From assembly GCF_030408755.1 (NCBI RefSeq), contig NZ_CP047209.1, positions 1,302,001-1,366,000 on the forward strand: a DNA stretch of 64,000 bases. Direction: 5' to 3'. This DNA is from Corynebacterium felinum. Lineage in GTDB: Bacteria; Actinomycetota; Actinomycetes; Mycobacteriales; Mycobacteriaceae. Positions within the stretch are counted from its first letter, which is position 1; every line of letters starts with the position of its first letter. A program made the position numbers and the translations under genes. The notes below the pieces were generated by a model, which did no database searches, was not told the DNA's origin, and was given only the letters and a program-made list of their open reading frames with translations. Below are positions 28,445-37,021 of this stretch, piece after piece.

Positions 28445-28591
28445 ATGAACCAAGAATCAGAACTTTGGGGCAAAGAAAACCCCCATAAGTTAAGCCCACT
28501 GATGCTCGCCATCGGTGCTCTCGTCGTGCTCATCGGACTAGCAATCGGTGCGCAGCTTGGAACGGAACTAGCACATCTCATCTTGGACTAG
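28445..28591 (+). CDS. 48-residue single-span membrane peptide
   Basis: Short open frame starting at ATG 28445, behind GGAAAGGATGA. The first 18 residues are polar (MNQESELWGKENPHKLSP); then a clear single TM segment LMLAIGALVVLIGLAIGAQLG; then TELAHLILD. It has the layout of small membrane proteins that bind or regulate larger ones. No family recognised. A real gene is suggested by the ribosome site, the neat hydrophobic span and its place in a gap otherwise unexplained. Confidence 0.6.
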   Translation: MNQESELWGKENPHKLSPLMLAIGALVVLIGLAIGAQLGTELAHLILD

Positions 28592-28770
28592 CTACGCAGA
28601 AAATTTCACATCGCCAAAGATACTTCCTCAGCAAGGCGAGGGAATAACTGCCGAGGGCACGCTCAAACATAACAGAGGTAATCGGCGCAAAGCGTACGGG
28701 TGTGCATTTAGACGCGGTGATAAGAGCCCACGGTAAATCTCATGCGGAATCTTGCGTAAAAGACTTGTGG

Positions 28771-31038
28771 TTATTTCTGCGGTACTAAAACTTGCTCTAA
28801 ATCGCCGACGATTGTCAGTGTCTGTGTTGCCCGCGTGAGCACAACAAATAGATCCTGATAGCCCTGCGGCGAAGCCTCCACAATCCGAACAGGATCAACC
28901 ACTACCACGTGGTCAAATTCCAAACCCTTAATCTCCTCCACACCCAACACACCAGGCGCAGATTCCGCTGCAATCACCGCAGTCAAACGCTGCGGATCCT
29001 GCTCGCGTAACCGCTGGGCAAGAACCAACGGATCCTCCGAACTAAACTCCACCGGATGATGCGAACGACGCAATGACACACTCGGAACCACATCCGGCGC
29101 AAACACCGCCAACACATCATTGGCCACCGCCATAATCTCCTCAGGCGTGCGGTAATTAATAGTCAACTGGTGCTTCTTAAAACGCTGAGACACAAACGGT
29201 GCCAACGTATCCGCCCACGAATCCACCCCAGCGGGGCTACTCGTTTGCGAAGTATCACCCACAATCGTCATCCACCGATTAGGAACACGACGCATCACCA
29301 TACGCCACTCCATCGGACTTAACTCCTGGGCTTCATCGATAATCACATGTCCATAAGCCCACTGCACATCAGCCAAAGCCCGCTGCGCCGTCGAACGCGA
29401 ATCCGACACCACCTGACGCTGCGCCAACTCGCTGGCATCAATCACGTCGAAAGCCGACAAAACCTCGGCATCCAACTCATCATCCAAATCGGAACTCGCC
29501 GAAGAACTCAAACCCTCCAACGTTTCCTCAGCAGCTGAAAACTCCGCACTCCACGCCGAAAGCGAATCCTCCTGCTCATCCACACCAATCAGATGAGCAA
29601 TCTCATCAACCAGCGCAGCATCAGAAGCCGTCCACGCAGTGCCACACTCGCGAGCAAGCGCCGATTGAGTTTCCTCATCATAATCAAAAGCAACCTCAGC
29701 AATACGCTCAGGGCTCTCCACCAACTCCGCCAACACCTGCGCCGGATGTAGCAACGGCCAAAACTCCTGCACCAACGCATGAGTGACCGGATCCTCCTGA
29801 ATATCATCATGAAGCTGCGCCCGATCACCCAGCCCCAACAAATTCTTCCCACCCAAAGGATCCGCACCAATCTTTTCCACCATTTGGATCGTCAACTGTT
29901 CAGCCAAAGCCTCGGCGAACAGTGGCTGCGCCACATTATGCGGACGACGAGCCCGACGAGCCCGAGTCCGCGCAGCCTTGATCGTGGCGGCGTCGATAAG
30001 CAATTCAATGCCCTCGATCGTCACCACACGCGGCGAGTCGGGAAGCGACTGATACGACTTCACAGCACGATCAAGAATCGTCACCATCTCAACCGAACCC
30101 TTAATCTCCCGCGCCAACAATGACTCAGAATGCGCAGGCACAACACCCGGAAACATCTCGCCCACAGTCGTCAACACAACACCCGTCTCACCCAACTCAG
30201 GCAACACGCGCGAAATATAATCCAAAAACGTCCGATTCGGACCAATAATCAACACACCCGTACGCGCCAACTGCTCACGCCACGTGTACAACAAGTACGC
30301 AACACGATGCAACGCCACAGCAGTCTTACCCGTACCCGGGCCACCCTCAACCACCATCACCCCACGCGTCTCATCGCGAATAATCTCATCCTGCTCGCGC
30401 TGAATAGTCTCCACGATCGAGGCCATACGCCCAGTACGAGCCTTATGCAACGCACGATGCAACGCCGACTCACTCGCAACCCCCAAACGAGCCTCATGCC
30501 CGCCCGTAGACTCCTCACGCAGCTCATCAGCAGCCAACTCGCCACTCAAAACCTCATCATCCACCCCCACAACCGTGCGGCCCTTCGTGCGGATATGCCG
30601 ACGAACAAGCACACCCTCCGGCTGTGCAGTAGTTGCCAAATAGAAAGGACGAGCCATCGGCGCGCGCCAATCCACAAGCAATGTTCGGTAATCATCCTCC
30701 CGATCATCCAAACCCATACGGCCGATATAGCGGCGATCCACATTCTCAGCCACCGGATTATCGATCAAGCTCGGATTATCCACAGTCACATCAATACGTC
30801 CAAAAACCAAACCCAACTGGGCGATATTCAGCCGATCAATACGATCATGCAAACCGTGATACTCCGTCTCACGATCCACCAAAGCCTCAGCATCCGGATT
30901 CGAAGGATCCACACGCAACTGCACCTGCGCCAAACGCTCCTGCGCCTGGGACACTTCCCGATCAAGGCGAGAAAACAGCCCATCGACATAACTTTGCTCA
31001 CGGGCGATCTCCGCCGCAATCTGATCCTTATTCAGCAT
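28771..31038 (-). CDS. helD: HelD-type UvrD/Rep-family ATPase, RNA-polymerase recycling motor
   Basis: A 755-residue superfamily 1 ATPase. The N-terminal coiled coil (EIAREQSYVDGLFSRLDREVSQAQERLAQVQ) is the arm that HelD proteins push into the RNA polymerase secondary channel. Walker A VVEGGPGTGKTAVALHRVAYLLY lies near residue 231, Walker B HVIIDEAQELSPMEWRMVMRR near 565, motif III TIVGDTSQ and motif V/VI GVEEIKGLEFDHVVVVDP ... FVVLTRATQ at the end. HelD proteins pull stalled polymerase off DNA; some actinobacterial ones (HelR) give rifampicin tolerance, which cannot be judged from this sequence. A lone gene on the minus strand. Confidence 0.85.
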   Translation of the reverse strand: MLNKDQIAAEIAREQSYVDGLFSRLDREVSQAQERLAQVQLRVDPSNPDAEALVDRETEYHGLHDRIDRLNIAQLGLVFGRIDVTVDNPSLIDNPVAENVDRRYIGRMGLDDREDDYRTLLVDWRAPMARPFYLATTAQPEGVLVRRHIRTKGRTVVGVDDEVLSGELAADELREESTGGHEARLGVASESALHRALHKARTGRMASIVETIQREQDEIIRDETRGVMVVEGGPGTGKTAVALHRVAYLLYTWREQLARTGVLIIGPNRTFLDYISRVLPELGETGVVLTTVGEMFPGVVPAHSESLLAREIKGSVEMVTILDRAVKSYQSLPDSPRVVTIEGIELLIDAATIKAARTRARRARRPHNVAQPLFAEALAEQLTIQMVEKIGADPLGGKNLLGLGDRAQLHDDIQEDPVTHALVQEFWPLLHPAQVLAELVESPERIAEVAFDYDEETQSALARECGTAWTASDAALVDEIAHLIGVDEQEDSLSAWSAEFSAAEETLEGLSSSASSDLDDELDAEVLSAFDVIDASELAQRQVVSDSRSTAQRALADVQWAYGHVIIDEAQELSPMEWRMVMRRVPNRWMTIVGDTSQTSSPAGVDSWADTLAPFVSQRFKKHQLTINYRTPEEIMAVANDVLAVFAPDVVPSVSLRRSHHPVEFSSEDPLVLAQRLREQDPQRLTAVIAAESAPGVLGVEEIKGLEFDHVVVVDPVRIVEASPQGYQDLFVVLTRATQTLTIVGDLEQVLVPQK

Positions 31039-31120
31039 GCATCCTCACTTGCTTCAAGGCAGGAATAAAAAACGAAAGTTCCAATTTTAGCGCAAATACC
31101 ACCCCCACAACCGGCATAAC

Positions 31121-31153
31121 AAAAAGGGTGTGTGCCTGTGCGGTACACACCCT
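31121..31153 (-). terminator. Terminator of the DoxX-like gene
   Basis: Stem AGGGTGTGT / ACACACCCT with an 11-nt loop, followed on the minus strand by TTTTT. It lies 43 bp behind the DoxX-like gene stop. Confidence 0.75.
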
Positions 31154-31195
31154 GAAAAACTAAGAGTAAAAACTCTTAAGCCGAAACGGAAGAAA

Positions 31196-32062
31196 CTAGA
31201 ACTTCTTATCCAACTTCTTCTGCGCACGAGCAAACGCCTTTTGCGCCTGAACCTGCAACTTATCAGCCTGCTTCGTCGCCTTCTTCGCCGTACGACCGGT
31301 AGCATCCTGCGCATCAGCAAAAGCAGCCTGTGCCTTATCCTGAGCTGCAACCGCAGCCTTCAGCACCTTCTTCTTAGCCACCTTGGAATTTTCCTGAGCA
31401 CGATCCAACCACTCGCGGGCAGTATCAGCCCAATCGTCGCGATTGTCCTCAACAAAGCTCGACACCTTCTCAGTGGCATCCTCAATCCACTCAGAAGCAG
31501 AATCAACCAACTTCGAGGATTCCTGACGTGCACCATCCAACCACTCAGAGGCGGAAGCAACAATCTTCTCCGACTCCGACTGAGTAGGCAACGCCTGTTG
31601 GATCTGCTTATTGGCCTTCTTCGCAGCCTTCTGCGCACGCCACTTCAACCCCGGCTTACCGGCAGTGTCAGCACTGGTAATGAACAAACCACCCAGCAAA
31701 GCAACAGAGGTGAGGAAGCCCTGACGGCGCGCCGTTTTCTCCTCAGCATCTTGGGTCTCCCAAAAAGCGTGGCGGGCAAGAATCGTAGGAACACTCAACA
31801 GCGCAAGAACAGAAGCGGAAGTGCGAGGAGCCTTACCCAGTGCAAGGATCGACCCCGCAGCAACCTTTGTCGCACCAATAGCCTGAGTGATCAGCTCTGG
31901 ATTCTGCGGAATCATCTTGTAGTAGCGGCGGGGCAAAACAACGCGCAGCTGACGCATAACCATCTGAGTGCCCTCAACATGAGCCTGGGTATTCAAAACA
32001 GTATCCGCACCATCGGCGATGTAGACGGACGCCACCATTGGGCGAGCGAGCTTACGAAGCAT
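31196..32062 (-). CDS. DoxX-family membrane protein with long Lys/Ala-rich tail
   Basis: A 288-residue protein. Residues 1-150 form a four-helix DoxX-like domain: LRKLARPMVASVYIADGADTVLN, then ITQAIGATKVAAGSILALGKAPRTSASVLALLSVPTILARHAFW, then GFLTSVALLGGLFITSADTAG. The last 130 residues are soluble, helical and repeat-like: two ASEWLDGA / ASEWIEDA segments, then an Ala/Lys/Gln coiled region (AAVAAQDKAQAAFADAQDATGRTAKKATKQADKLQVQAQKAFARAQKKLDKKF) like histone H1 tails. The start at ATG 32062 has a fine AAGGAG; the longer frame to 32104 does not. Membrane anchoring of a basic tail could tether nucleic acid or wall polymer, which is speculation. Confidence 0.75.
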   Translation of the reverse strand: MLRKLARPMVASVYIADGADTVLNTQAHVEGTQMVMRQLRVVLPRRYYKMIPQNPELITQAIGATKVAAGSILALGKAPRTSASVLALLSVPTILARHAFWETQDAEEKTARRQGFLTSVALLGGLFITSADTAGKPGLKWRAQKAAKKANKQIQQALPTQSESEKIVASASEWLDGARQESSKLVDSASEWIEDATEKVSSFVEDNRDDWADTAREWLDRAQENSKVAKKKVLKAAVAAQDKAQAAFADAQDATGRTAKKATKQADKLQVQAQKAFARAQKKLDKKF

Positions 32063-32221
32063 GAAGAAATTTCTCCTTAGATCTCTTTTAAGATACTTCA
32101 CCAATCGTAGACGAAAACAAGTACCGAGCGGTGGGGAAGTTGTTGATAAGCCACTTTCTTAGCCTAGAAGGCATAGGTTTTCGAAAGGTCACATCTTTAG
32201 TCGCGCAGTAAAAACTAGGTG

Positions 32222-32821
32222 TTACCAACCCCGCTGTTTCCACTCGTCGAGACCGCCGCGCTCCGCACCCAATGTGGTGTTTGCACCATGGCCCGGCCAA
32301 ATAACAGTGTCATCGTCATAAACATCAAACAGCCTGGTAGTGACGTCGGAAAACAATTGCTCGAAGTGCTCAGGGGAATCCGTTTTACCTACCCCGCCTG
32401 GGAACAAGCTGTCGCCAACAAAAATATTCGTGACCCCATCCAATTCCACCACGAGTGCAGCACCACCCTCAGTATGTCCCCGCAGAACAATCACTGGGAA
32501 CTCATAGCCAGCAAACGGCAGTACATCGCCATGCTCCAACTTCACATCCACAGCCACGGGCAGGGAAGGGGCATCGAGGGCGGAAGCGAAATGCGTAGCA
32601 CCAGTAGCAGCGAGAACCTCAGCAAGAGCCTGAACATGATCGGCATGCCGGTGGGTGGTGAGCAGATGCGTGATCCGAACCTGAAGTTCCTCAGCGCGCT
32701 TCAAAAGTGCGGGGGCGTTGTTGGCGGCGTCGATAAGCAAAGCTTCATCGCCAGCGCACACAAAGTAGCAATTGTTATCAAAGGGGTCAACTGCGATACG
32801 GTTAAGCGTTAAAGGTTTCAT
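32222..32821 (-). CDS. MBL-fold metallo-hydrolase (glyoxalase II-like)
   Basis: A 199-residue metallo-beta-lactamase-fold hydrolase. Metal ligands: THRHADH near residue 60 (H-x-H-x-D-H), RGHTEGG near 115, FVGDSLFPGGVGKTD near 135 and the late WPGHG near 180. It resembles hydroxyacylglutathione hydrolase / persulfide dioxygenase-like enzymes; the thioester or persulfide substrate is not certain. Divergent from uvrA. The same neighbour next to uvrA is seen in mycobacteria, so it belongs to the conserved backbone. ATG 32821 starts the conserved LNRIAVDPFDNNCYF block. Confidence 0.85.
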   Translation of the reverse strand: MKPLTLNRIAVDPFDNNCYFVCAGDEALLIDAANNAPALLKRAEELQVRITHLLTTHRHADHVQALAEVLAATGATHFASALDAPSLPVAVDVKLEHGDVLPFAGYEFPVIVLRGHTEGGAALVVELDGVTNIFVGDSLFPGGVGKTDSPEHFEQLFSDVTTRLFDVYDDDTVIWPGHGANTTLGAERGGLDEWKQRGW

Positions 32822-32907
32822 AAAACCCAAGAGTAGCGAAACTTTCAATTCGTTGCTATGTTCGAATAGATATTTGATTTTCTCACCACTATCGAAGGGG
32901 ATTCACT

Positions 32908-35766
32908 GTGGCAGACCGTCTCGTGGTCCGCGGCGCGCGCGAACACAACTTAAAAGGCGTCGACATCGACATACCGCGCGACGCGATGGTGGTATTTACA
33001 GGGCTTTCTGGCTCCGGTAAATCCTCCCTCGCCTTCGACACCATCTTCGCTGAAGGGCAGCGGCGCTACGTCGAAAGCCTCAGCGCCTACGCCCGCCAAT
33101 TTCTCGGCCAGATGGATAAACCTGATGTCGACTTCATCGAAGGGCTCTCACCGGCAGTGTCGATCGACCAAAAATCGACCAACCGCAACCCGCGCTCAAC
33201 CGTGGGCACCATCACCGAAGTGTATGACTACCTGCGTCTTCTCTACGCGCGTGCGGGTGTTGCGCACTGCCCAGTGTGTGATGAAAAAATTGAGAGCCAA
33301 ACGCCACAGCAAATCGTTGATCAGGTGTTGGAGATGGAAGAGGGGCTGAAATTTCAGGTCCTTGCCCCTGTCGTGCGTTCCCGCAAAGGCGAGTTCGTTG
33401 ACTTGTTCCAGGAGCTCTCATCCCAAGGTTTCGCCCGTGTGCGCGTCGACGGTCAGGTGCACCAGCTCACGAGCCCGCCTGAGCTGAAAAAACAGATCAA
33501 GCATGACATTGAAGTGGTAGTCGACCGCTTGCAGGTAAAAGCATCGCAGAAGCAGCGACTGACCGATTCCGTGGAAACAGCACTGACGCTTGCCGACGGC
33601 GTGGTCGAGCTTGAGTTCATCTCACTGCCCGAAGACGACCCAGCGCGGATTCGCCGCTTCAGTGAGAAGATGTCCTGCCCCAACAACCACCCTATTGGCG
33701 TGGATGAGTTGGAGCCGCGTTCATTTTCTTTTAACTCACCTTTCGGCGCGTGTCCTGCCTGCGACGGTTTGGGCACAAAGATGGAAGTTGATCTCGATCT
33801 TGTGGTACCCGATAAGGATGCACCAGTTATCTCGGCGATCCATCCTTTCAGCATTGGTGCAGGCGAAGGCTACTACCAAAAACTCCTCAGCGGTTTCTGT
33901 GAAGTGATTGATGTGGATCCTCAGACCCCTTTCAACCAGCTCACTGATGAGCAGCGCGACCTCATTCTCAATGGTGCACCCGATAAGGTGACGGTGAAAT
34001 ACAAAAACCGTTATGGGCGTTCACGCACGTGGAGTTCCACCTATGAAGGCGTGTTGCCGAACCTTCAGCGTCGCCTCGAAGGTACGGATTCAGATTCTCA
34101 AAAAGACCGACTCATGGCCTACATGCGCGAAACGCCGTGTCCTACCTGTAAGGGGGCGCGTCTGCGCCCTGAAATTCTCGCGGTGCGCCTTGGCTCTCAG
34201 TCGCATGGTGAGATGTCCATTGCTGATGTGACCGCGCTGAGTGTGGAAGAAGCAGCAGCATTCTTAGATTCGTTGAGCCTTAATTCCCGTCAGACAATGA
34301 TCGCGGGTGCCGTGTTGAAAGAAATTCAAGCGCGCCTGAAATTCCTCATCGATGTGGGTTTGACCTACCTCACGCTCAACCGTGCCGCAGGCACCCTTTC
34401 TGGTGGCGAGGCCCAGCGCATTCGCTTGGCAACCCAAATCGGTTCGGGTTTGGCAGGTGTGTTATACGTGCTTGATGAGCCTTCGATTGGTTTGCACCAG
34501 CGCGACAACCAACGCTTGATCGCCACTTTGGAGCGTTTGCGCGATATCGGCAACACCTTGATTGTTGTGGAGCATGATGAAGACACTATCCGTGCAGCTG
34601 ACTGGCTCATCGACATCGGTCCCAATGCTGGTGAATTTGGCGGCGAAGTGGTGTACCAAGGTAAGCCTGAAGGAATTAAGAAGTGTAAAGATTCCATCAC
34701 CGGCGCCTACCTGTCGGGTCGCATGAAATTGGGTGTGCCCGACACACGACGCACTATCGACCCTTTACGCACCTTGAAAGTGGTCGGTGCGAAGGAGAAC
34801 AACCTTCAGGGTATTGATGTGGAAATCCCCTTGGGTGTTCTCGCGTGTGTGACAGGGGTGTCGGGTTCCGGTAAATCCACCGTAGTGAACCAAATTTTGG
34901 CGAAAAACCTCGCCAACGCGCTGAATCGTGCACGCCAAGTACCAGGCCGAGCAACGCGCGTGGAGGGCATCGAACATCTCGACAAGCTTGTTCAGGTTGA
35001 TCAAAGCCCCATTGGGCGCACCCCGCGCTCAAACCCAGCTACTTACACGGGCGTGTTTGATAAGGTGCGCACGCTGTTTGCCGAAACCACTGAGGCAAAA
35101 GTGCGTGGCTACAAGCCGGGGCGTTTTTCGTTCAATGTGAAAGGCGGTCGTTGCGAAGCCTGCCAAGGTGATGGCACGTTGAAGATCGAAATGAACTTCC
35201 TGCCTGATGTGTATGTGCCCTGCGAAGTCTGCCATGGTGCCCGCTATAACCGTGAAACGCTTGAGGTGCGCTACAAAGGCAAGAACATTGCGGAGGTTTT
35301 GGAGATGTCTATCGCGGAGGCGGCAGATTTCTTCGAGCCAATCACGTCAATTCATCGTTATCTCAAAACCCTCACTGAGGTTGGTCTTGGCTATGTGCGT
35401 TTGGGGCAATCGGCCACGACGCTGTCGGGCGGTGAGGCTCAGCGTGTGAAATTGGCGTCGGAGCTGCAAAAACGCTCTAATGGCCGGACTGTGTATATTC
35501 TCGACGAGCCTACTACGGGCTTGCACTTTGAGGATATTCGCAAGCTGATGCTGGTGATTCAAGGGCTGGTGGATAAGGGCAATTCGGTGATTATTATCGA
35601 GCACAATCTCGATGTGATCAAGGCTGCCGACTGGATTGTTGATATGGGCCCGGAGGGTGGTTCCGGTGGTGGCCGAGTGGTTGCCGAAGGTACACCAGAG
35701 CAGGTTGCGCAGGTGGAGGGATCCTATACGGGTCAGTTCTTGAAAGAAATGCTGGCAAACACTTAG
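32908..35766 (+). CDS. uvrA: Excinuclease ABC subunit A
   Basis: A 952-residue damage-recognition ATPase. Two ABC modules: Walker [17 protein letters not shown] near residue 31 and [17 protein letters not shown] near 650; signatures [18 protein letters not shown] and [18 protein letters not shown]; Walker [14 protein letters not shown] and [13 protein letters not shown]. Zinc-binding pairs CPVC, CPAC, CPTC and CEAC...CEVC are intact. Start is GTG 32908 after AAGGGGA. A palindromic repeat element begins exactly at its stop codon. Confidence 0.97.
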   Translation: MADRLVVRGAREHNLKGVDIDIPRDAMVVFTGLSGSGKSSLAFDTIFAEGQRRYVESLSAYARQFLGQMDKPDVDFIEGLSPAVSIDQKSTNRNPRSTVGTITEVYDYLRLLYARAGVAHCPVCDEKIESQTPQQIVDQVLEMEEGLKFQVLAPVVRSRKGEFVDLFQELSSQGFARVRVDGQVHQLTSPPELKKQIKHDIEVVVDRLQVKASQKQRLTDSVETALTLADGVVELEFISLPEDDPARIRRFSEKMSCPNNHPIGVDELEPRSFSFNSPFGACPACDGLGTKMEVDLDLVVPDKDAPVISAIHPFSIGAGEGYYQKLLSGFCEVIDVDPQTPFNQLTDEQRDLILNGAPDKVTVKYKNRYGRSRTWSSTYEGVLPNLQRRLEGTDSDSQKDRLMAYMRETPCPTCKGARLRPEILAVRLGSQSHGEMSIADVTALSVEEAAAFLDSLSLNSRQTMIAGAVLKEIQARLKFLIDVGLTYLTLNRAAGTLSGGEAQRIRLATQIGSGLAGVLYVLDEPSIGLHQRDNQRLIATLERLRDIGNTLIVVEHDEDTIRAADWLIDIGPNAGEFGGEVVYQGKPEGIKKCKDSITGAYLSGRMKLGVPDTRRTIDPLRTLKVVGAKENNLQGIDVEIPLGVLACVTGVSGSGKSTVVNQILAKNLANALNRARQVPGRATRVEGIEHLDKLVQVDQSPIGRTPRSNPATYTGVFDKVRTLFAETTEAKVRGYKPGRFSFNVKGGRCEACQGDGTLKIEMNFLPDVYVPCEVCHGARYNRETLEVRYKGKNIAEVLEMSIAEAADFFEPITSIHRYLKTLTEVGLGYVRLGQSATTLSGGEAQRVKLASELQKRSNGRTVYILDEPTTGLHFEDIRKLMLVIQGLVDKGNSVIIIEHNLDVIKAADWIVDMGPEGGSGGGRVVAEGTPEQVAQVEGSYTGQFLKEMLANT

Positions 35767-35945
35767 TGAGGTTTTCTCATGTGGGTGGAATGTCAACACA
35801 AAGCACGCGGTGTTCCTTTCAGATTGACAAAAACCATTCTGAACCAAGTGCCCCGCGTGATTTGCGTTGACGTTCCACCCATAAAACCCCTAAAACCACT
35901 GGTCAACGTTTCACACCTATTTCCCCCTGTAAGAAAACCTCACTA
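35764..35945. repeat. Palindromic element with imperfect long arms, abutting the uvrA stop
   Basis: The ends TAGTGAGGTTTTCT (35764-35777) and AGAAAACCTCACTA (35932-35945) are perfect inverted copies. Inside them ATGTGGGTGGAATGTCAAC...GCACGCGG (35780-35811) is the near inverse of CCGCGTGATTTGCG...GTTCCACCCAT (35853-35882). The left arm lacks about 45 bp present in the right arm. A loop of about 40 bp separates the arms. The right arm recurs at 36865-36955. Such a layout fits a non-autonomous mobile element (MITE-like) or a repeated extragenic palindrome; it may also end uvrA transcription. Confidence 0.7.
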
Positions 35946-35970
35946 GTTTGTTTACTTTTATGCTCATTTT

Positions 35971-36506
35971 ATGAGTACTAAAATCAGATCTTCTTTTGCC
36001 GCCGTTGCAACTGTTTTTTCGGCTCTTGTTTTTTCTTGCCCAATGGCAGCTGCTGCTTCGGACGCGTTACCAAAGGACGCAACGTCTCGCGTCGTGGTCG
36101 AGCCTGGTGAAAGCTTTACTTTTACGTTTGATGATGAGACTTTGAATGATGGAGTGCTTACTCGTTCTGTGAACGCAGGGGCATGTACAGGAACATTCGC
36201 CGATCCTCGGGTAGAAGCTGGGGAATCATTTCTTAGGGCCTGCATGTCAGATGCACTAGAACTGGTTGCCTTCCGTTAAGCGCAAAGATCCGACCCCAAG
36301 AAGAACATCTTGGATTTTTCTATGAGACTGTAGACGAAACCTTCAAGAGCCTTACCGAAGGCGGCTACGGATTTGTCCGTGGAGAAGCAATCTGCGGGCC
36401 AAGTACTTCCGGTCATGATTACCGATTTTCTGGAGAGATTTTTGCTGGATCGCATCATGGCTTTGGCATCTCTAGTGAAGTTCATCTTCCGTGCAATGTG
36501 AACTAG
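35971..36506 (+). pseudogene. Frameshifted secreted-protein gene
   Basis: The first frame (35971-36279) encodes 102 residues with a signal peptide (SFAAVATVFSALVFSCPMAAAAS) and a beta-rich segment with two Cys. It stops at a TAA in TTCCGTTAAGCG. Just before it a second plus frame becomes clearly coding and runs to TAG 36506: KIRPQEEHLGFFYETVDETF, then GGYGFVRGEAICGPSTSGHDYRF, then SSEVHLPCNVN. Joined by one frameshift near 36260-36285, they give a secreted protein of about 178 residues with four Cys. I do not recognise the family. An intact short form plus noncoding DNA is the alternative, but the second frame looks too protein-like. Confidence 0.6.
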
Positions 36507-36802
36507 TTAGTGCCCATGAGCCAGGCTTTTAGTTCTTTTTCTGCGCGCTCACAACCACCTGGGTAGTTTTCGTTGAGCTCTTCAGATACAGAATCGAAAA
36601 CTCTTTTAGCGAGAGCTTCGGCGTGGTCAGGCTGGAGCTGCCCTTTTAACTCGTTTAAAGGGACGGAGAGGGAGACATAAGGGCTAGGTCGAAAAGAATA
36701 AGACCGCATGTCATCAGCGTATATTCGGATGGTTGTCCCCAAAATCTGAGATTCAAGGATAACGTTTCCGAATACTAAAGACGATAGTTTTTTCTCCTCC
36801 AT
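36503..36802 (-). CDS. Hypothetical 99-residue cytosolic protein
   Basis: A small soluble protein starting MEEKKLSSLVFGNVILESQ, with a beta-rich first half (TTIRIYADDMRSYSFRPSPYVSLSVPL) and a helical second half (PDHAEALAKRVFDSVSEELNE). GGAGAAAAAAC lies around the start. No family is recognised. Its stop shares the palindrome AACTAGTT with the stop of the convergent frameshifted gene. It lies between the two copies of the repeat arm, so it may be a cargo gene or an immunity-like partner of the secreted protein; that is speculation. Confidence 0.55.
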   Translation of the reverse strand: MEEKKLSSLVFGNVILESQILGTTIRIYADDMRSYSFRPSPYVSLSVPLNELKGQLQPDHAEALAKRVFDSVSEELNENYPGGCERAEKELKAWLMGTN

Positions 36803-36864
36803 ATTCGGCAGTCTACCAATAGAGCAGTACTAGCTGTTGGCCCTAGACAATGGACTTGATAGAT

Positions 36865-36955
36865 CCCGCGTGCTTTGCGTTGACGTTCCGCCCACAAAAC
36901 CCCAAAAACCACTGGTTAACGTTTCATGCGCATTTCGCCGGTGAGAAAACCTCAG
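36865..36955. repeat. Solo arm of the palindromic element
   Basis: Direct copy of 35852-35943, about 85% identical by eye. Shared blocks: CCCGCGTG, TTTGCGTTGACGTTCC, AAAACCCC, AAAACCACTGGT, AACGTTTCA and GAAAACCTCA. It contains the same internal inverted pair CGTTGAC / GTTAACG. The two copies bracket the frameshifted gene and the 99-residue gene. Confidence 0.7.
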
Positions 36956-36985
36956 TGCCTTGAAAATCTCCAGTAGCTACGTAGC

Positions 36986-37020
36986 GAAAAGGGGGCTGTT
37001 ATAGAAACAGCCCCCTTTTC
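36986..37020. terminator. Bidirectional terminator hairpin used as an intron target
   Basis: A perfect 15-bp stem GAAAAGGGGGCTGTT / AACAGCCCCCTTTTC with a 5-nt loop. It can stop both strands. The group II intron starts one or two bases after it on the plus strand. Before the insertion it was probably the terminator of the DUF2339 gene, whose stop is now almost 2 kb away. Confidence 0.85.
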
Positions 37021-37021
37021 G

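Noticed and set aside
30130..31068. A 312-codon plus-strand frame over helD
   Set aside because: Thr/Arg/Gln/Ile-rich shadow antisense to helD.
31130..32080. A 316-codon plus-strand frame over the DoxX-like gene
   Set aside because: Leu/Arg-rich shadow; it starts inside the terminator hairpin of the real gene.
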